Of a stretch of 64,000 bases of DNA, positions 20,826 through 34,533 are shown piece after piece. The position numbers and the translations under genes were made by a program. How positions within the stretch are numbered: position 1 is the first letter of the stretch; each line of letters starts with the position of its first letter. Origin of the DNA: Enchytraeus crypticus (lineage: Eukaryota; Annelida; Clitellata; Enchytraeida; Enchytraeidae); the NCBI GenBank assembly GCA_905160935.1, contig CAJHZI010000882.1:2402501-2466500 (forward strand). The letters are read 5' to 3'. The notes below the pieces were generated by a model. That model saw only the letters and a list, made by a program, of their open reading frames with translations, was not told the origin of the DNA and did no database searches.

Positions 20826-22230
20826 AAGGCTAGTATATATCATAAACTATATTTGAAAGTACGTGTTACTTACTTCTGTCATATATGCAGACTTGATATG
20901 GCTTGCGGTTTTCTAGCATTTCTAGTACTTGCTGTTTTCGATCAAATATTTTCAATGAAAGTAACATAAACACTATGCTAACCCCTAACCAATAGGACTG
21001 CAAATGTCACATACATGTACAAACGATAAAAATTGCGTGCAAAATAGACAGACCATCTCAGTCAATTATCAAATGAGTAAAAATGTGAAAGAATTCAAAA
21101 CATGAACAGTTTGAGATAGGCCTCTATATAGGCCTGTGTTCTGTGAATATTCTTTCAGAACATTTATATCTTTTTGACGAATAATGTCAAAATCCACTGG
21201 TACGTGTATGATTTGAACAGTGCGTTATGAAATATTATAAGTATAACGTGAATATATTCTTGTAATCTGATCTCAGTTTAAATTGGCCTACATGTATATC
21301 TCAGTTAATTGTACCAGTAGCCTATGTGAACAGGGGGCGTATATGAGACGTTCAGTTGAGTTGGTTCTCTGCACTACTCTGTCTGCTGTACGCGTGGCCC
21401 TTCAGGTGGGAGTGTTCTGTCCATAATGTTTTATTTTATTTCCCTATTTCGTATTTCAAATTACGATATTCATAGTCTTAAAATTCATATTTACTGGCTT
21501 AATATTACTTTATGATATGTAGACCTACCAGCTGCTTTAATTTGTAAGTAATATTTATTATTTTTAGTATTTTTAATATAATACATATTTATTAGAAAGA
21601 GTTGACATTTCTTTTCGATTACTGAAATAGCTCTCTCAGTAACAAAAATTGCAAGTCACTCACAAGCTTCGGGGGTTGACTTGTAACGGAATCGGCTAGT
21701 GGAAATTGAAGCCTAAATATTAAAAAAGGAAGTCGTTGGGCGCTGACTAAAATTTGTCATTTAAAATTTATTAATCTAAATGAATATAATTTTTTAATTA
21801 AATATCTTTGGCTTTTGAGTAGCAATAACCAACATTTATAATGTCTGTTATACAATTTCATTATTTATAAGTTTATAGACTGAGTGCATTTTTCTCCTTT
21901 AAACATAATTTTTATTTAAGATTTTTCTCCTAAGAAGAAATCCACAAGTCAATGTTTTAGACCAAATGAACTTTCAATCTGCAGCTTTTCTCTCTGAGTT
22001 AGGTTTGCGTAAGTTTGCAAAAATATATTCAAAATAGTTCACGATTTTCGTATTAAATTTTTCCGTTTTAGTTTTTTGCAGACAGAGCCTTTGCCTTAAC
22101 TAAACTTCTGAAACGATAAAAAAAATTTGTTTGCGCGAATGTATTGCTTATAAACACTTCAAACCAGACTGTAAAACTAGAAATATACACATTGAGCTGG
22201 TGTTTTTGCAGTGTTCATTGGATGATAAGG
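20826..22230. other. AT-rich, upstream of the FAMeT-repeat gene
   Basis: No coding sequence recognised. Promoter-distal elements may lie here but none can be supported. Confidence 0.45.
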
Positions 22231-22233
22231 TTG

Positions 22234-22239
22234 TCAGTT
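22234..22239 (+). promoter_or_regulatory. Candidate initiator (TCAGTT) of the FAMeT-repeat gene
   Basis: TCAGTT matches the arthropod initiator consensus and would give a 5' leader of about 58 bases ahead of the ATG at 22294. No TATA box lies at the expected spacing and the downstream element is weak. Such a hexamer also occurs often by chance. Confidence 0.2.
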
Positions 22240-22293
22240 ACGCATTCAGAAGAGATAGAGTTAGGAAAGATTCTCAGACACGTGTGAAGTAGC

Positions 22294-22339
22294 ATGGCTC
22301 GCACTGGAGTCAGTAACCTTCTGAGCATTCTCAGCTTGG
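22294..22339 (+). CDS. Exon 1: start codon and leader
   Basis: Reads [15 protein letters not shown] plus the first base of a Gly codon, then the strong donor G|GTAAGT. An in-frame TGA at 22285-22287 just upstream supports this ATG. The phase-1 end matches the phase-1 start of exon 2. The hydrophobic core is short for a signal peptide. The exon lies 5.3 kb from exon 2, so the link rests on phase, strand and leader-like content. Confidence 0.55.
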
Positions 22340-25163
22340 GTAAGTACCGTCGATCCTCATGTAGGAAGTGATCACACAGGACGTAAGCCGAAATGCTGGT
22401 ATCATAGAACTGTAGTTAATGAGGCTCCTTACTCTTCGCAAACCGCAGACAACAACATCATTGTCATCATCATCATCGTCATCATTATCATCATCGTCGT
22501 CGTCGTCGTCATAATCACCACCACCATCACCACCTCATTATCATCATCTCTTCATCTTCTTCTTCATATTCTTTTTTCTTTGAATCCAAGTTTAACTCTA
22601 GGGTCGGGATACGAATAGACTTTCTTCATTCCTCTCTGTCCCACACCGTATCATCAGTCAATCTCCGATTCTTCCGTCCATTTTAATCAATTCTTTGCAA
22701 TTTCTGAAGCTTAGGCGCTCTCCAACCTAATGCCCTATATGACGTTTGTTTAGATCTCAGTGCTTTGTCGCCTTCTACGACACGTGCAGTCCACGATGAA
22801 GCTCTTCTTCAGCAACCCGCACACAACACGGGCAATCAACAAGCATCATACAACATCATTTGATAATATTCATTATGTAGTTAGCACTTGTACGGTATAT
22901 ATGTACATGTCTATTAGTTGCTGAAGACGTCGAAGGTTTGGTTGGAATCCTTTATACAATCGTATTTCATAAAAACGGTTAGACAGGTGCTTAACTGAGC
23001 AGGGATTGAGGCCTAATTGTCGGGGGGCATACTCCAATATGAGCAGGCGACAATATAATATTTAATAAAAACTTTAATTTAATTCATTACCAATTAAACA
23101 TTTCCATAATAATAAGAAGTGTATGCAGTTCACTGCCCATTTAAAAAGAATTCCGACATCCAATTCTAAATCAAACTAGTAATGTAAATGAGTTTTTTAA
23201 TGTAAGATTAAATTAAATACGGTAATGACAAAATTTAATAGATTTGAGTTCGTCACTTTTATTTTTGAGGGCTTCATTTGAAGATCTGCCTTATACTTCT
23301 CGTAATGCTCTTACACAACGGGAAGCTATTTGTTAACGCATTTTTCGCCAAATTGTTAAACTCACTTATTAGATCTTGTCGCGTTATTACTGGCAGCACT
23401 GCATTAAAATAAGGGACATCCCTGACGTCATTCTTGTATAAAAAAAACGGGCGTTAAATCACTATTATTTTAATTAAACGGTCATTGTCATCCTCGTCAG
23501 TACCACATTCGCACAGTTTCGCGCAGTTCTGAATCGTTGTAATAACCCCAGATCTGTAGTAACAAACTTATTACTAAATATTAAATTGTGAGTCAAAGAT
23601 TTTACTGCATGCAAGCTATAAAAAACTAAGCGTAAGGTAATTTTCTGTATCACATCTGTACTGCCATAAGTACGTACTGTACACCTCATTGGGGATTCAC
23701 CCCGCGGTTCCTTGCTAAGAAGACAAGTATGCTACCAACTATTCCATCAACAGGCACAATCGGCCACCAACCAAATTAATTATTTTGATTAAAGTGATGC
23801 AGCCTTCAGTTACTCAGTCTTCTAAATTAAATACTCTTGTGAGATCTAGCTTGCCTTCACTCTCCAAGCTATCTAATCGTTCTTTCCAGCATGCTGCACC
23901 GCTGATCTGGAATTCTCTTCCGTATCTATTCTTCGGAAGTCTTCGTTTGAACCACACCGACCTTTACTTTCCTATGAGCAGTTCCATAGACAGTTGAAGA
24001 CATTTCTTTTGCATCTCTCTCTTCCATCCAGTGATGATGAGTTGCAACCATCACGAAAACCTTCTCATCTATAAATTCCATTACCTTTGGACTGGTTTTT
24101 TGGATTTTGGAATATGCACCATTTTGAACCTTCCTTTTTTCTCACCGGCTTGGATTTGTCTCAATACTGCTCTATGTTGTCATGGACGACAGTAGCACTC
24201 TAATTTGTGTTATTATTATTATTAACCGATATAATAGGTACATGTGCATGTGCGCATAAAACCTAGATACATAAGATACATGTAGTTGATAATAAATTGC
24301 TCAAATTTAAAAATAATTTTCATAGGCCTATAACTCATTCAGTTTTGCATATATACTTGCATATGTTATACATAAAGATATGTTTGCTATACTGTAAATA
24401 TGTAATGAGTATACCGTATGGTAATACGCAGCATGCACGCTTATATTGGTGAAGTCTCAGATCTCGTGGCGACCTCCGAGCCATGACAAAGTAAACAGTC
24501 CAGGTTTGTATTTACTTATACAAGCTAAAAAAGCTAATGTTAACGTCAGATTCCTCACTCGAATGCGATGAAAGTAACGAGCGAGCCCAGGATTTTAACC
24601 CCGCACATACTGATTCGCGGTGGAATATTTTACTGATATCGCCACTGGCTCCAGCCAGTGTAACTTAACTCCTCCTCGGAACTGATTAGTGTAAGGAAGT
24701 GGACGGTTTATTCTCCATTTACTGGAATCTTAACAAGAATAATGTTATAATTAATTAATTTTCTTGGTTAGTATCTCTGTGGTAGTATATTGTCCTTTTT
24801 CTGGATTTCAAACAAGAATAATGTTATAATTAGCTAATTTTCTCAGGTAGTTTCTCATCTCTGTGGTTTAATCAATTAGGTTTAAAATGAATTTGTAATG
24901 GGAAAGGTGATGTTACCTATTCTATGCGAGACTTTCATCAAGTTGAATGGCTAGCTAGGATTATTAACTATTGCAGACAACAAATGATAGAAAGTTAAAC
25001 TGTAACTTTGTGAGCCAGTGGTATGTTAACAATTTGTTCCACTGCGGATCAGTGGGTACAGGATTCAAATTCATTGCTCTTTCCATCTCTAAACAGAGAT
25101 TTTGAGACAGAAAACTGGCATTAAACTATATATATATATATATATATATATATGCAATAATAC

Positions 25164-25229
<66 letters not shown>

Positions 25230-27810
25230 CCGTTACTTATATACTTGGCCTAACTTTGATTGGCAGCTCAAAATTTGGCTTCAAGGCACTATTTACTTTC
25301 TCTGATAAATCCTGAGTTTCTTCGCAGAATTGATATTGTTTGTTCTTTCGCACATTTGAGAGATTATGCTCATGAGAGATTACCCTCAAGGAGATTACTT
25401 TCATGAGAGATTACGCTCATGAGCGATTACGCTCATGAGAGATTACGCTTATGAGTGATTACGTTTATGAGTGATTACGCTTATGAGAGATTACATTCAT
25501 GAGAGATTATGCTCAGGAGAGATTACGCTTATGAGAGATTACACTCATGAGATTACGCTAATGAGAGATTATGCTCTATGGCTCTATTTGTAACTTAGAG
25601 ATCTGTAAAGTTTTTCAAATCAATCATACTTGAGCTGCCCTCAAAATTACTTTTTAAGGGGTATTATAATCTTAGACTCTCGGCTGCAGTAAAAAGAGCC
25701 TTTTGCGTAATTTTCCAAACCAATCAGAATATGTAGCTTTGAGTTGAGTCTAGAGTACAAAGAAAGGGACATGTTTTGTAAAATGTCTAAATTAGTTATA
25801 TTTTAATTAAACTATTTAGAAAATTTCAGAAATTGTCAACAATACTGCATTTTTGAAATCCTTTGTTCCTTATTCAATCTCTACTCTTAATTGTGTAGGC
25901 CTATTAATCAATTATGTTCATGTAAATTAACAATGGTTACCAATTATTTTCTAATTCAATTCCAGACATAAACTCGTTTAGAAGAAGTTTGTTTGACTAC
26001 TAAGTTGCTTGTTTGACTACCCATCAATTTATTGCCATTTGTATATCTAGTGATGTCCTGCCTACATCTTAGAGTGACGTTTTAATGGTGTACTCCATAC
26101 AATTGATTGATTTGTTACTGCTAGCATGTGCACTTGAGAAATTACACGTACCCTTATAACGGAGCTTTATAGTTGGACACTCGTAGTATCTCAAAAGAAT
26201 TCCAGAATGAAATATGAACAATAGACGACTAGAAGGAGAGAGAGAGTGTAGTAGTCAGAGAAAATAAGAGACTGATTGTAAGAGGAGCATTTAACTTGTT
26301 ATTGTTGTTAATTCATTCGTTAACTCATTTATCAAATTTAGCAATTAATTACTAATTGAATTAAACTTAATTGCAATAATTTACAGCGCCAATGAGGACG
26401 CAAGAACCCCGTGCCATACACATGCTAGCAAAAAACAGCATTGAACAAACAGCACCACAAACAGCACACACAAACAGCACATACAAACAGGACACACAAA
26501 TATCAAACACAAACAGCACACACAAATAGCACATAGAAACAGCACATTCAACAATGAACTGTATCAATAAAAAATAAACCTTCACTTAAGAAGAGCTAAA
26601 AAAAATTTATTAAAATTTTTAACTTAGATTACTATATGTAAATTTGAAAATAAACTATTTCATCAGTATTTTGCATTTTGAAAGAAAATGAAAATTTTGT
26701 AATAATTTTTCATATCAATAAAAATGAACCATAGAAATCATTTACATGAAACTTGCTACTATAGTACCCAAAAAACTGATCTACGCAATAGGTTTACAGA
26801 AAAATATTTACCATGGATCCAAAAAAACCCACAATACTAACAATTAGTAATTACTGTTTAGTCATCTATAAATAAACGACTGACAAACATCACTATAAGC
26901 TTTGATAAGACTACTATTATTAGGATCTAACAAGGTGTACCGGTGTACGCTGGGTGTAGGCCTACTAGTATACCCAGGGTGTAGGCCTACCGGTGTACCT
27001 TGAATGTAGGCCTACCGGTGTACCCTGAGTGTAGGCCTACCGGTGTACCCTGGGTGTAGGCCTACCGGTGTACCCTGAGTTTAGGCCTACCGGTGTAACT
27101 TGAGTGTAGGCCTACCGGTGTACCCTGGGTGTAGGCCTACCTGTGTACCCTGAAAAGTGAATGTTCGAGATTTTGCTGTCTGATCAGCAAAATCAATTCC
27201 GGTGGTGATGATCAGAGAGTAAAATGTCGGACATTCACCTTTCAGGATACACATGTACACCTGAGATTTTGAAGAGAAGCCCTCTAGGCTACTGAGCTTG
27301 ACGTTAAACTCTCATTTAATATAAAGATTTAGCAATAACAACCATATTGTTGTTCGGTAAAACTGAAAGGGCAATCACCATCCACAAGCCCTGACGTTCT
27401 GTGCCTCTTTTGCGAAAAAGAATTAACAGAAGAAATATTCTTTCTAGTGTTAATTTTTTTACCACGAGTGTAAATAACCAGAGGTTAGATAAAAATAATT
27501 CGAACTTGCTGAATCGCCGCCCGGCTACTCGAGATCATCTATCTGCTTAAAAGAATTACCGATGCAGACTGCATTAAAGGCGGAGGACTGCATTAAGTAG
27601 ATCTATAGCTTATCTTTTGTTTGCTTTTTTATTTACCTTAGGTTAATTTTTGTTATTAGGTGAACCGACCTACATTCAGACCCCTGGGGACGGGTCGTAC
27701 AATCACTCCTGGTACATCATGGCCGACAGGCGGCAGATGGTCTTCGAGGTCAAGGCCTGCAGCGAGGCACTGCTGGCATTCGCTGCCTATCAGGTAATAA
27801 TATTATTATT

Positions 27811-27843
<33 letters not shown>

Positions 27844-28257
27844 TCAAAATAATAATAATGGTTAATCCAAAGTGTAGATGGTTATCCCAGTTGTAGAATT
27901 ATTATCTCAGAGTGAGCATAGAGGCTTTATTTTATCCGCTTCTTTATTAACTTTTAATTAAATAAAATCTCTTTTTACTTACTTTTTATCCCAGGGCCCT
28001 ACGCAGCCCAAGGCATTAAAAAAATAAAGTCAAAACTCATAGACTGACTTAATGCTGAGCAAACCAGAGATTAGCGAGAGATCTCTTTTCTTTTGCAAAG
28101 ACTTTCATTAACTTTGTAAAATCTAATGCAGTCTGTTTCGGCTGGCCTTTTGTTCATACTTGCGTTCAATATCAGCTTTGCTCTTGCTGAAAAATTTCTC
28201 TTACAATTTTGCTGTGTTGAAAGGGTTTTTCTTTTCTTTTCTGACTTGTACCTACTG

Positions 28258-28301
<44 letters not shown>

Positions 28302-28615
28302 GTATATATATATATATATGTGTATATATACATGTAAATTTATATATTATATACATATATATAAATTTATTTATATATTTATCTATATATATATATATAC
28401 ACATGTATATAGTTGTATATATATATATATATATAAATATTTATATATATTTCATACTATGCATGAATATGCACGTATATATGTATATTTAATATGCACG
28501 TATATTACGCATACACATAGGCTTATATATATATATATTTATTTATTTATTATTTATATACTATTCCTGTATATAGATCATGTAGATATATGCACACACA
28601 CACACACACACACAT

Positions 28616-28648
<33 letters not shown>

Positions 28649-31600
28649 ATAGTATACGTGTACAGCATATACATATACATGTATATGATGAATATATAGT
28701 TATAAATATGTATGCATACTATTAGTAAATGTGGTTAAGAGTGATTTAAAAAAATAGGGGGATGACTGATGATATGGTATGGGACAGAGAGGAGTGAAGA
28801 AGATCTATCCGTATCCCGACCCTGGTTAAACTGGCATATATGCATACATATATATGTATATATAAAAATACTAATTTTCGATTATATCTAAGTAACAAAA
28901 TTCTGAATTATAATTAATGAAATCAACCAATTGATTGATTTACATTGATTTACATCACTCAACATTTGAAGGGCAATGAAGAGAAGCCGATACTGGAGGT
29001 AGCTCTGGGAGTGGAAGACAACACCAAGCTGGAGTTCAGGTCTCCAGGTTCCTCGGGTGCGCCGCTCTTTTCCACCAACGTCAGAGACCCGCTCCACTGC
29101 AACGAGTTCAGAACGTTCTGGGTGTCCTGGCACAACAGAAACTTTATGCTGGGCCGAGGACCCATAGCCAATGAGCAGACCCTGATGAACTGGAGGGGCG
29201 ACCCTGAGGTGTACGTGAACGCTGTGGGACTCTCTAGTGGTAAAGGCTCTTCCGCGATTTGGAAAATCAACGAGAATACTGGTAGGAGAGCGCTGATGTT
29301 ATCAAAAATCTCTTCAATTTCATTGATATTAGTTGTCATTATCAGTTTAGTCACTTAGTTGTTTACTCAAATGATTCGCAATGTAATTAATTACCTTTAA
29401 TTAATGTAATGTAATGTAATTAATGTAATCTGAAGTTGCAAGATTAGTTTATATTTTAGTTTCGGTAATTCATTGAATAAAAAATTATGAATCGGAGTAT
29501 ATCTTATTCAGATTCTGCGGCTTGCATTCTTTATTTTTTCATTCATAAATTAACCATGGTCATGATTCTAACAGGTGTAGGCATTTTTGTTTGAAAGCCA
29601 TAATTCTAATAACGCGTGTAGGATTAATGTTGAGTATTACTGTATTTTAAAGCAATTTGTTGAAAAATCCATAGGAAATTCGAATTTAATTTACTTTCAA
29701 AGGGGCTTTAGGTCTGTCCAGAGATAAGGGGAGAAAAGTAAACTTGAAATGTAAGCCTGACTTTGGAAATAATCAAACACTTATTATGACAAAAATTTCT
29801 TGAATGCAACAAACACTCTGCGCTAATTATAGTTAAATGAACATTTGATCTACTGATGATATATGTATACATCATTTATGATATGCATCATGTACTAATG
29901 ATATAATCACTTTTTCACCTCATGTTTCAATGATAGGCAGTTTAGTCTCTTATAAATTACTCTTTCTATCGACGTTGGAGATGGAGATTTTACTCAATAA
30001 GCATCTCAACTTACGAAACTGATGTGAACTTACTAAAGTCAAAAGCCAAGCCAAAGGCAACTTATTAACGATAAAGTCAAATCTAGCGTCAATATCCTGC
30101 TATAGCAGGATATAGCATATTAGTGACGGGGATAATACTGAATTTAAACCCTCTATCTATTGATCCGCTGTCGAACAACCAGCTCAACAACCCACTCGAT
30201 CAGTCCAAAGAATTTATGAAAGAATTTGGCGCTGTGTTCATCACGAATTCGATACTGTTTGATATACTACCAGGCAGCTACCAAGCAATGCACAGTTGCA
30301 CACGTTTGGAGCACGAATATGGCACTGTTGATATACTGCCAGGCAGTTACAAGGCTGTGCTCAGCACAATTTTGACACTGTTTGATATACTATCAGGCAG
30401 CTACCAAGCAATGCACAGTTGCACATATTTGGAGCACGAATATGGCACTGTTGATATACTACCAGGCAGTTACAAGGCTGCGCTCAGCGCAATTTTGTCA
30501 CTGTTTGATATACTACCAGGCAGCTACCAAGCAATGCACACGTTTGGGGAGCACAGATACACGACGATGTGGAAGTCAGTGGAGGATCGGCACTTCTGGA
30601 CGTTTTCCATGACGGCCAGCAACGCTCACGCCTACATCGTTCTCTCCGAGAGACTCGGCGGCACAGACTCCAACGTCTATGAGTTTGCCATCGGAGTGGA
30701 CTCACCTACCAATGACAGGATCCTGGTTAGAACAGAGGTAGCGGGTCCGGAGGCCACCGTCAAAGCACAGGTTCGACTCGCCAACGTGATTGTAGCGAAT
30801 GAGCTGAGAGAATTCTGGATCTGCTGGTATCGAGGACAACTAGAGGTTTGAAATATACTAGATATTAAAGCGCCTTGAATTATTATAATTTTGAAGTATA
30901 AAATAAAGTGCAGCGTAAACCCGTTTAACTAAATGTAGAACAGTTTGTTTTGGTACAACTCTGATCTAGTCATGGTGTCAGTGATACAACGAGAGCTATC
31001 ATACGAAAATTAAATATATAATCCACAATGTATGCAGTGTAACCAGGACGTTAACCTTAGCTTTACCAGCTTTGTACTGTTGACTCAAGTTCTTTTTTAA
31101 CCTCAGAAATTGGTCTACGGAATTCTTTCAACTAAAGCACTAGTTTTAGTTTTTTCATACTATCAAAAACTCCAATTCTGGAATAGTATTGATTGCTGAA
31201 ACACAGTGCAGGCGCTAGGTAAGATTTTTAAATTACAATGACATGAACTACTAAGAAGAATGAGTCTTGAATAAACTGCAGAATAATTAAATTGAGAGAC
31301 GGGAAAACAGAGCAACCGTTCTACGAACTATTGAAATGTTATTCGATTTTTTTTAAACCTACATAAAGTAAAGCTAGGTTTAACGTTGTTTTTTATCACA
31401 AGGGAAGCTGTCAGAAACAGTTCGGATTAAGAACTGAAAATTACAGTCATTAAAGTGGTTGATTGAAAATTCATATTCGCGGTCTCATGTAACAAATTTC
31501 GAAAATGAAGTATCTCCCTATAGATTTAGTTTTTATTGTCTGGCACGAGAAACCACCTCAGAAGCCATAATATTCCCAAGCTATAGGCTACATAAGGTAT

Positions 31601-31716
31601 GGATAAAGCATAGACTATGTGAATGGATTAACATGTTGATCTGAGGAGTGCTCTTATGGAGAAAGCATACTTTGAGTATGAATATGTACCTTGAACCTGC
31701 CACTTGGCAGTGCACT

Positions 31717-31763
<47 letters not shown>

Positions 31764-34479
31764 CTAAAATACACTGATTTCATACATCGTTGCCTACGAC
31801 TCGGAATTCTATATTGAGTGATGCATATTAAGTAGCCTTGCAAAATTAACTTTAATGAACAAGTACTTCTTGACCGGTTGGTTACAGATCTCTTATCGAA
31901 TAGTCTTGTTTCGTTTTTGTACTGAATGTCTTAATAGCATAGTGGTAACGTCATGAAGTTTTAAATAACTGATCCTAACGTGAATTGAATCCTCGTGGGT
32001 TCGAATCCAAGCCGCGCTTATCTGAGAGTAAAATATCGGACATTCACTGAACTGGTTTTACGGAAAATGGACTAAGTTGTCCAACGGTTTAAATATGCGG
32101 TATTAAAAAGTGACAGTTATCAACATAGTTGATAATTTCACTATAATGCGTATTAACTTGACTTTACTGTGGTTGAATCATTTACGTCTTGTGCAAGATT
32201 TAACTTCCTTCTATAGGATTCGAAATTTGACTTTATGATACAACTTATACTGCTAAACTATGTTAAACGTATGCTTTATACTGCTTTCAGCCTCTTAAAA
32301 TCACAATTAAAAGAGCGCTAGAATTCATTACAAAACATTTCAATATTCTATATTGAAATGTTGTATTCTATTTTGTTAACGTAAAAGCTAAAATCACGGA
32401 AGGATATTTAGCTCTTGATTATCTTACAGTGAATGTTCGCATGTAATGCTGATTTATAACAGCTAGGTCGAGGGTCAATGTACGGGAAGAAGAGGTTGCT
32501 GCTCTGGAAGGACCCACTGCCCTTCACAGTCAGATATCTGAGTATCGCCACTGGTGCTCAGAGCTTTGGACGCTGGCTCATACACGATGATCAAGGTGAG
32601 TACAATCTAAGCATGTCGTTATGATACTCGACCGCGGATCAGTATGTGCGGGGTTCAAATCCTGAGATCGCCCGTCACTGACATCGCTTTAGAGTGAGGA
32701 AGCTGACGTTAACAGTAGCTTTTGTTAGCTTTTTAATGGATCGCAAATATCAGATAATTTCCATTTCATTAAACTACCTGTACACGTATAATATTGTTTT
32801 ATTTTTTGCATCTTTTATACTTTGAGAAATGATATCTCTGCTAGTAATGCCAACTGGACAAACTACCTGGCGTCTTAAAAAGAAACAGCCTATCTCTTCA
32901 ACAAATGAGAAATAACTTTATCAGAAATTTTATTGTTTATTTTTTATTTGGTCACAGAGAGTGTGAACTACCTGCTAACCGCTCCTCTGAACACGACGGT
33001 CTCTGAGCCACTCTACAACCAGACCTGGATCGTCACTCCACGCCAAGAGTTCTTCGTCACAACTGTGACAGCCTGTCAGGAGGCGTCCATTCTCCTCTCC
33101 AAGGAACTGGTGGGAATCAGATATTGTTTCAAGTTATGAATTAAAGCCGCTCTATCAAGATCAAATATTAATTTTAAAACCAACAATTAATTTTTCTGAA
33201 CAGCCTAAGTGGCATACTTATCTAAAAAGAGAAACCAATGCTAACATTTAGATTGTACAACATCAGATATATCTTAACTTCTTTATGAAATACAACGTAA
33301 TATTGTAATAAGATAGTAATAAAGCGCAAATCATATCATAATGCTTAAACCCTGTTTAGCGTTTGTTTGAATAATTTGCTTCACGTGTGAGCAGAGATTG
33401 AGCAGAGCGAGTAATATATTGGAAAGCTGCCAGACGACTGGATAGTGCACTTGACTGAGAAGCAGGAGATCATAGGTTCGAATCCCAGCCGAGCTGACTC
33501 TGACAGTATTCCTTGTGATACGGAAACAAAGTTAAAGGCGGCTCTATATTACATTAAAGATAATATATGCGTACAGACCATGTAGGCCTACTGTAAAAGT
33601 AGGTTTACGAACTATATGTGCACTATATATGTACTGCATGTACTATACTGGATGGTATACGTGTATGCATATCATCGAAAGGATTTTCGTTGACGTGAAA
33701 ACAGACTGTGTGTAGTATGTTTACCTAACTGAGTAGATATATTTAAGTTTATAAACTTAAGTATATCTACTTAAAAAGAACTAGAGAAATATTCGACAGA
33801 TATTTAGATTTATTTTGCCATTTATGAAGTCTTGAAAGTTCAACAATATATCGCATATCCGCTTTTAAATTCCAATTTCAATCTCGGACAAAAGCGATTT
33901 CTGTATCTGCTGTGCCTTACTTGTAATTTTATTTCGATTTCAAGATAACTTTACATTTGCTTGAGTTCAATTTAAAATAATGAAATTAGAGCTGCAATTA
34001 ACGTGGTTTCCTTTAAAATCTAATTGAAGCGCTAAATGGACAGAATGCAAGTTAAGTAATATTAAACGCTTATATCAATCAATCAATAAGAATTTAGCGT
34101 CCGATTCCTCACCGTAAGACTATGTCAAGGACATAATTATAAATGTAGCAGTTGCGCTACTTTAATTATAGAGAGCGTTCGAAGGAGAGTCGATAGAGGT
34201 TGTGATCGGAGCGATGGGTAACTCTAAGACCCTGATTCGATACTTCGGTCAGACACAGAGCATTATCGAGAAGGATACTGTCAGTATACTCAGCTGTACT
34301 GAGCCCAAGTACTTCTGGTTAAGCTGGCATGATGGAATCATTAGACTGGGGCGAGGTGTTATATACTCCTTAGACGTCGTCATCGAAACAACGGTATGTC
34401 TCCCATCTCGCTGCATAAACGCAGGAGACTTTTTAAAAACTGGTCTGCGATAGTTTAGCACGACATCAGCTCAGGCACT

Positions 34480-34533
<54 letters not shown>

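Noticed and set aside
28160-28725. Tyr/Ile-rich open frames of 110 and 135 codons
   Set aside because: TA/CA simple-repeat translation.
28888-29354. Minus-strand frames of 81 and 131 codons
   Set aside because: Antisense of exon 3; the plus strand carries the FAMeT domain with matching splice sites.
33424-33550. Functional tRNA gene
   Set aside because: A good B box is present, but a full cloverleaf with paired acceptor stem could not be shown, and the sequence continues into a SINE-like body.
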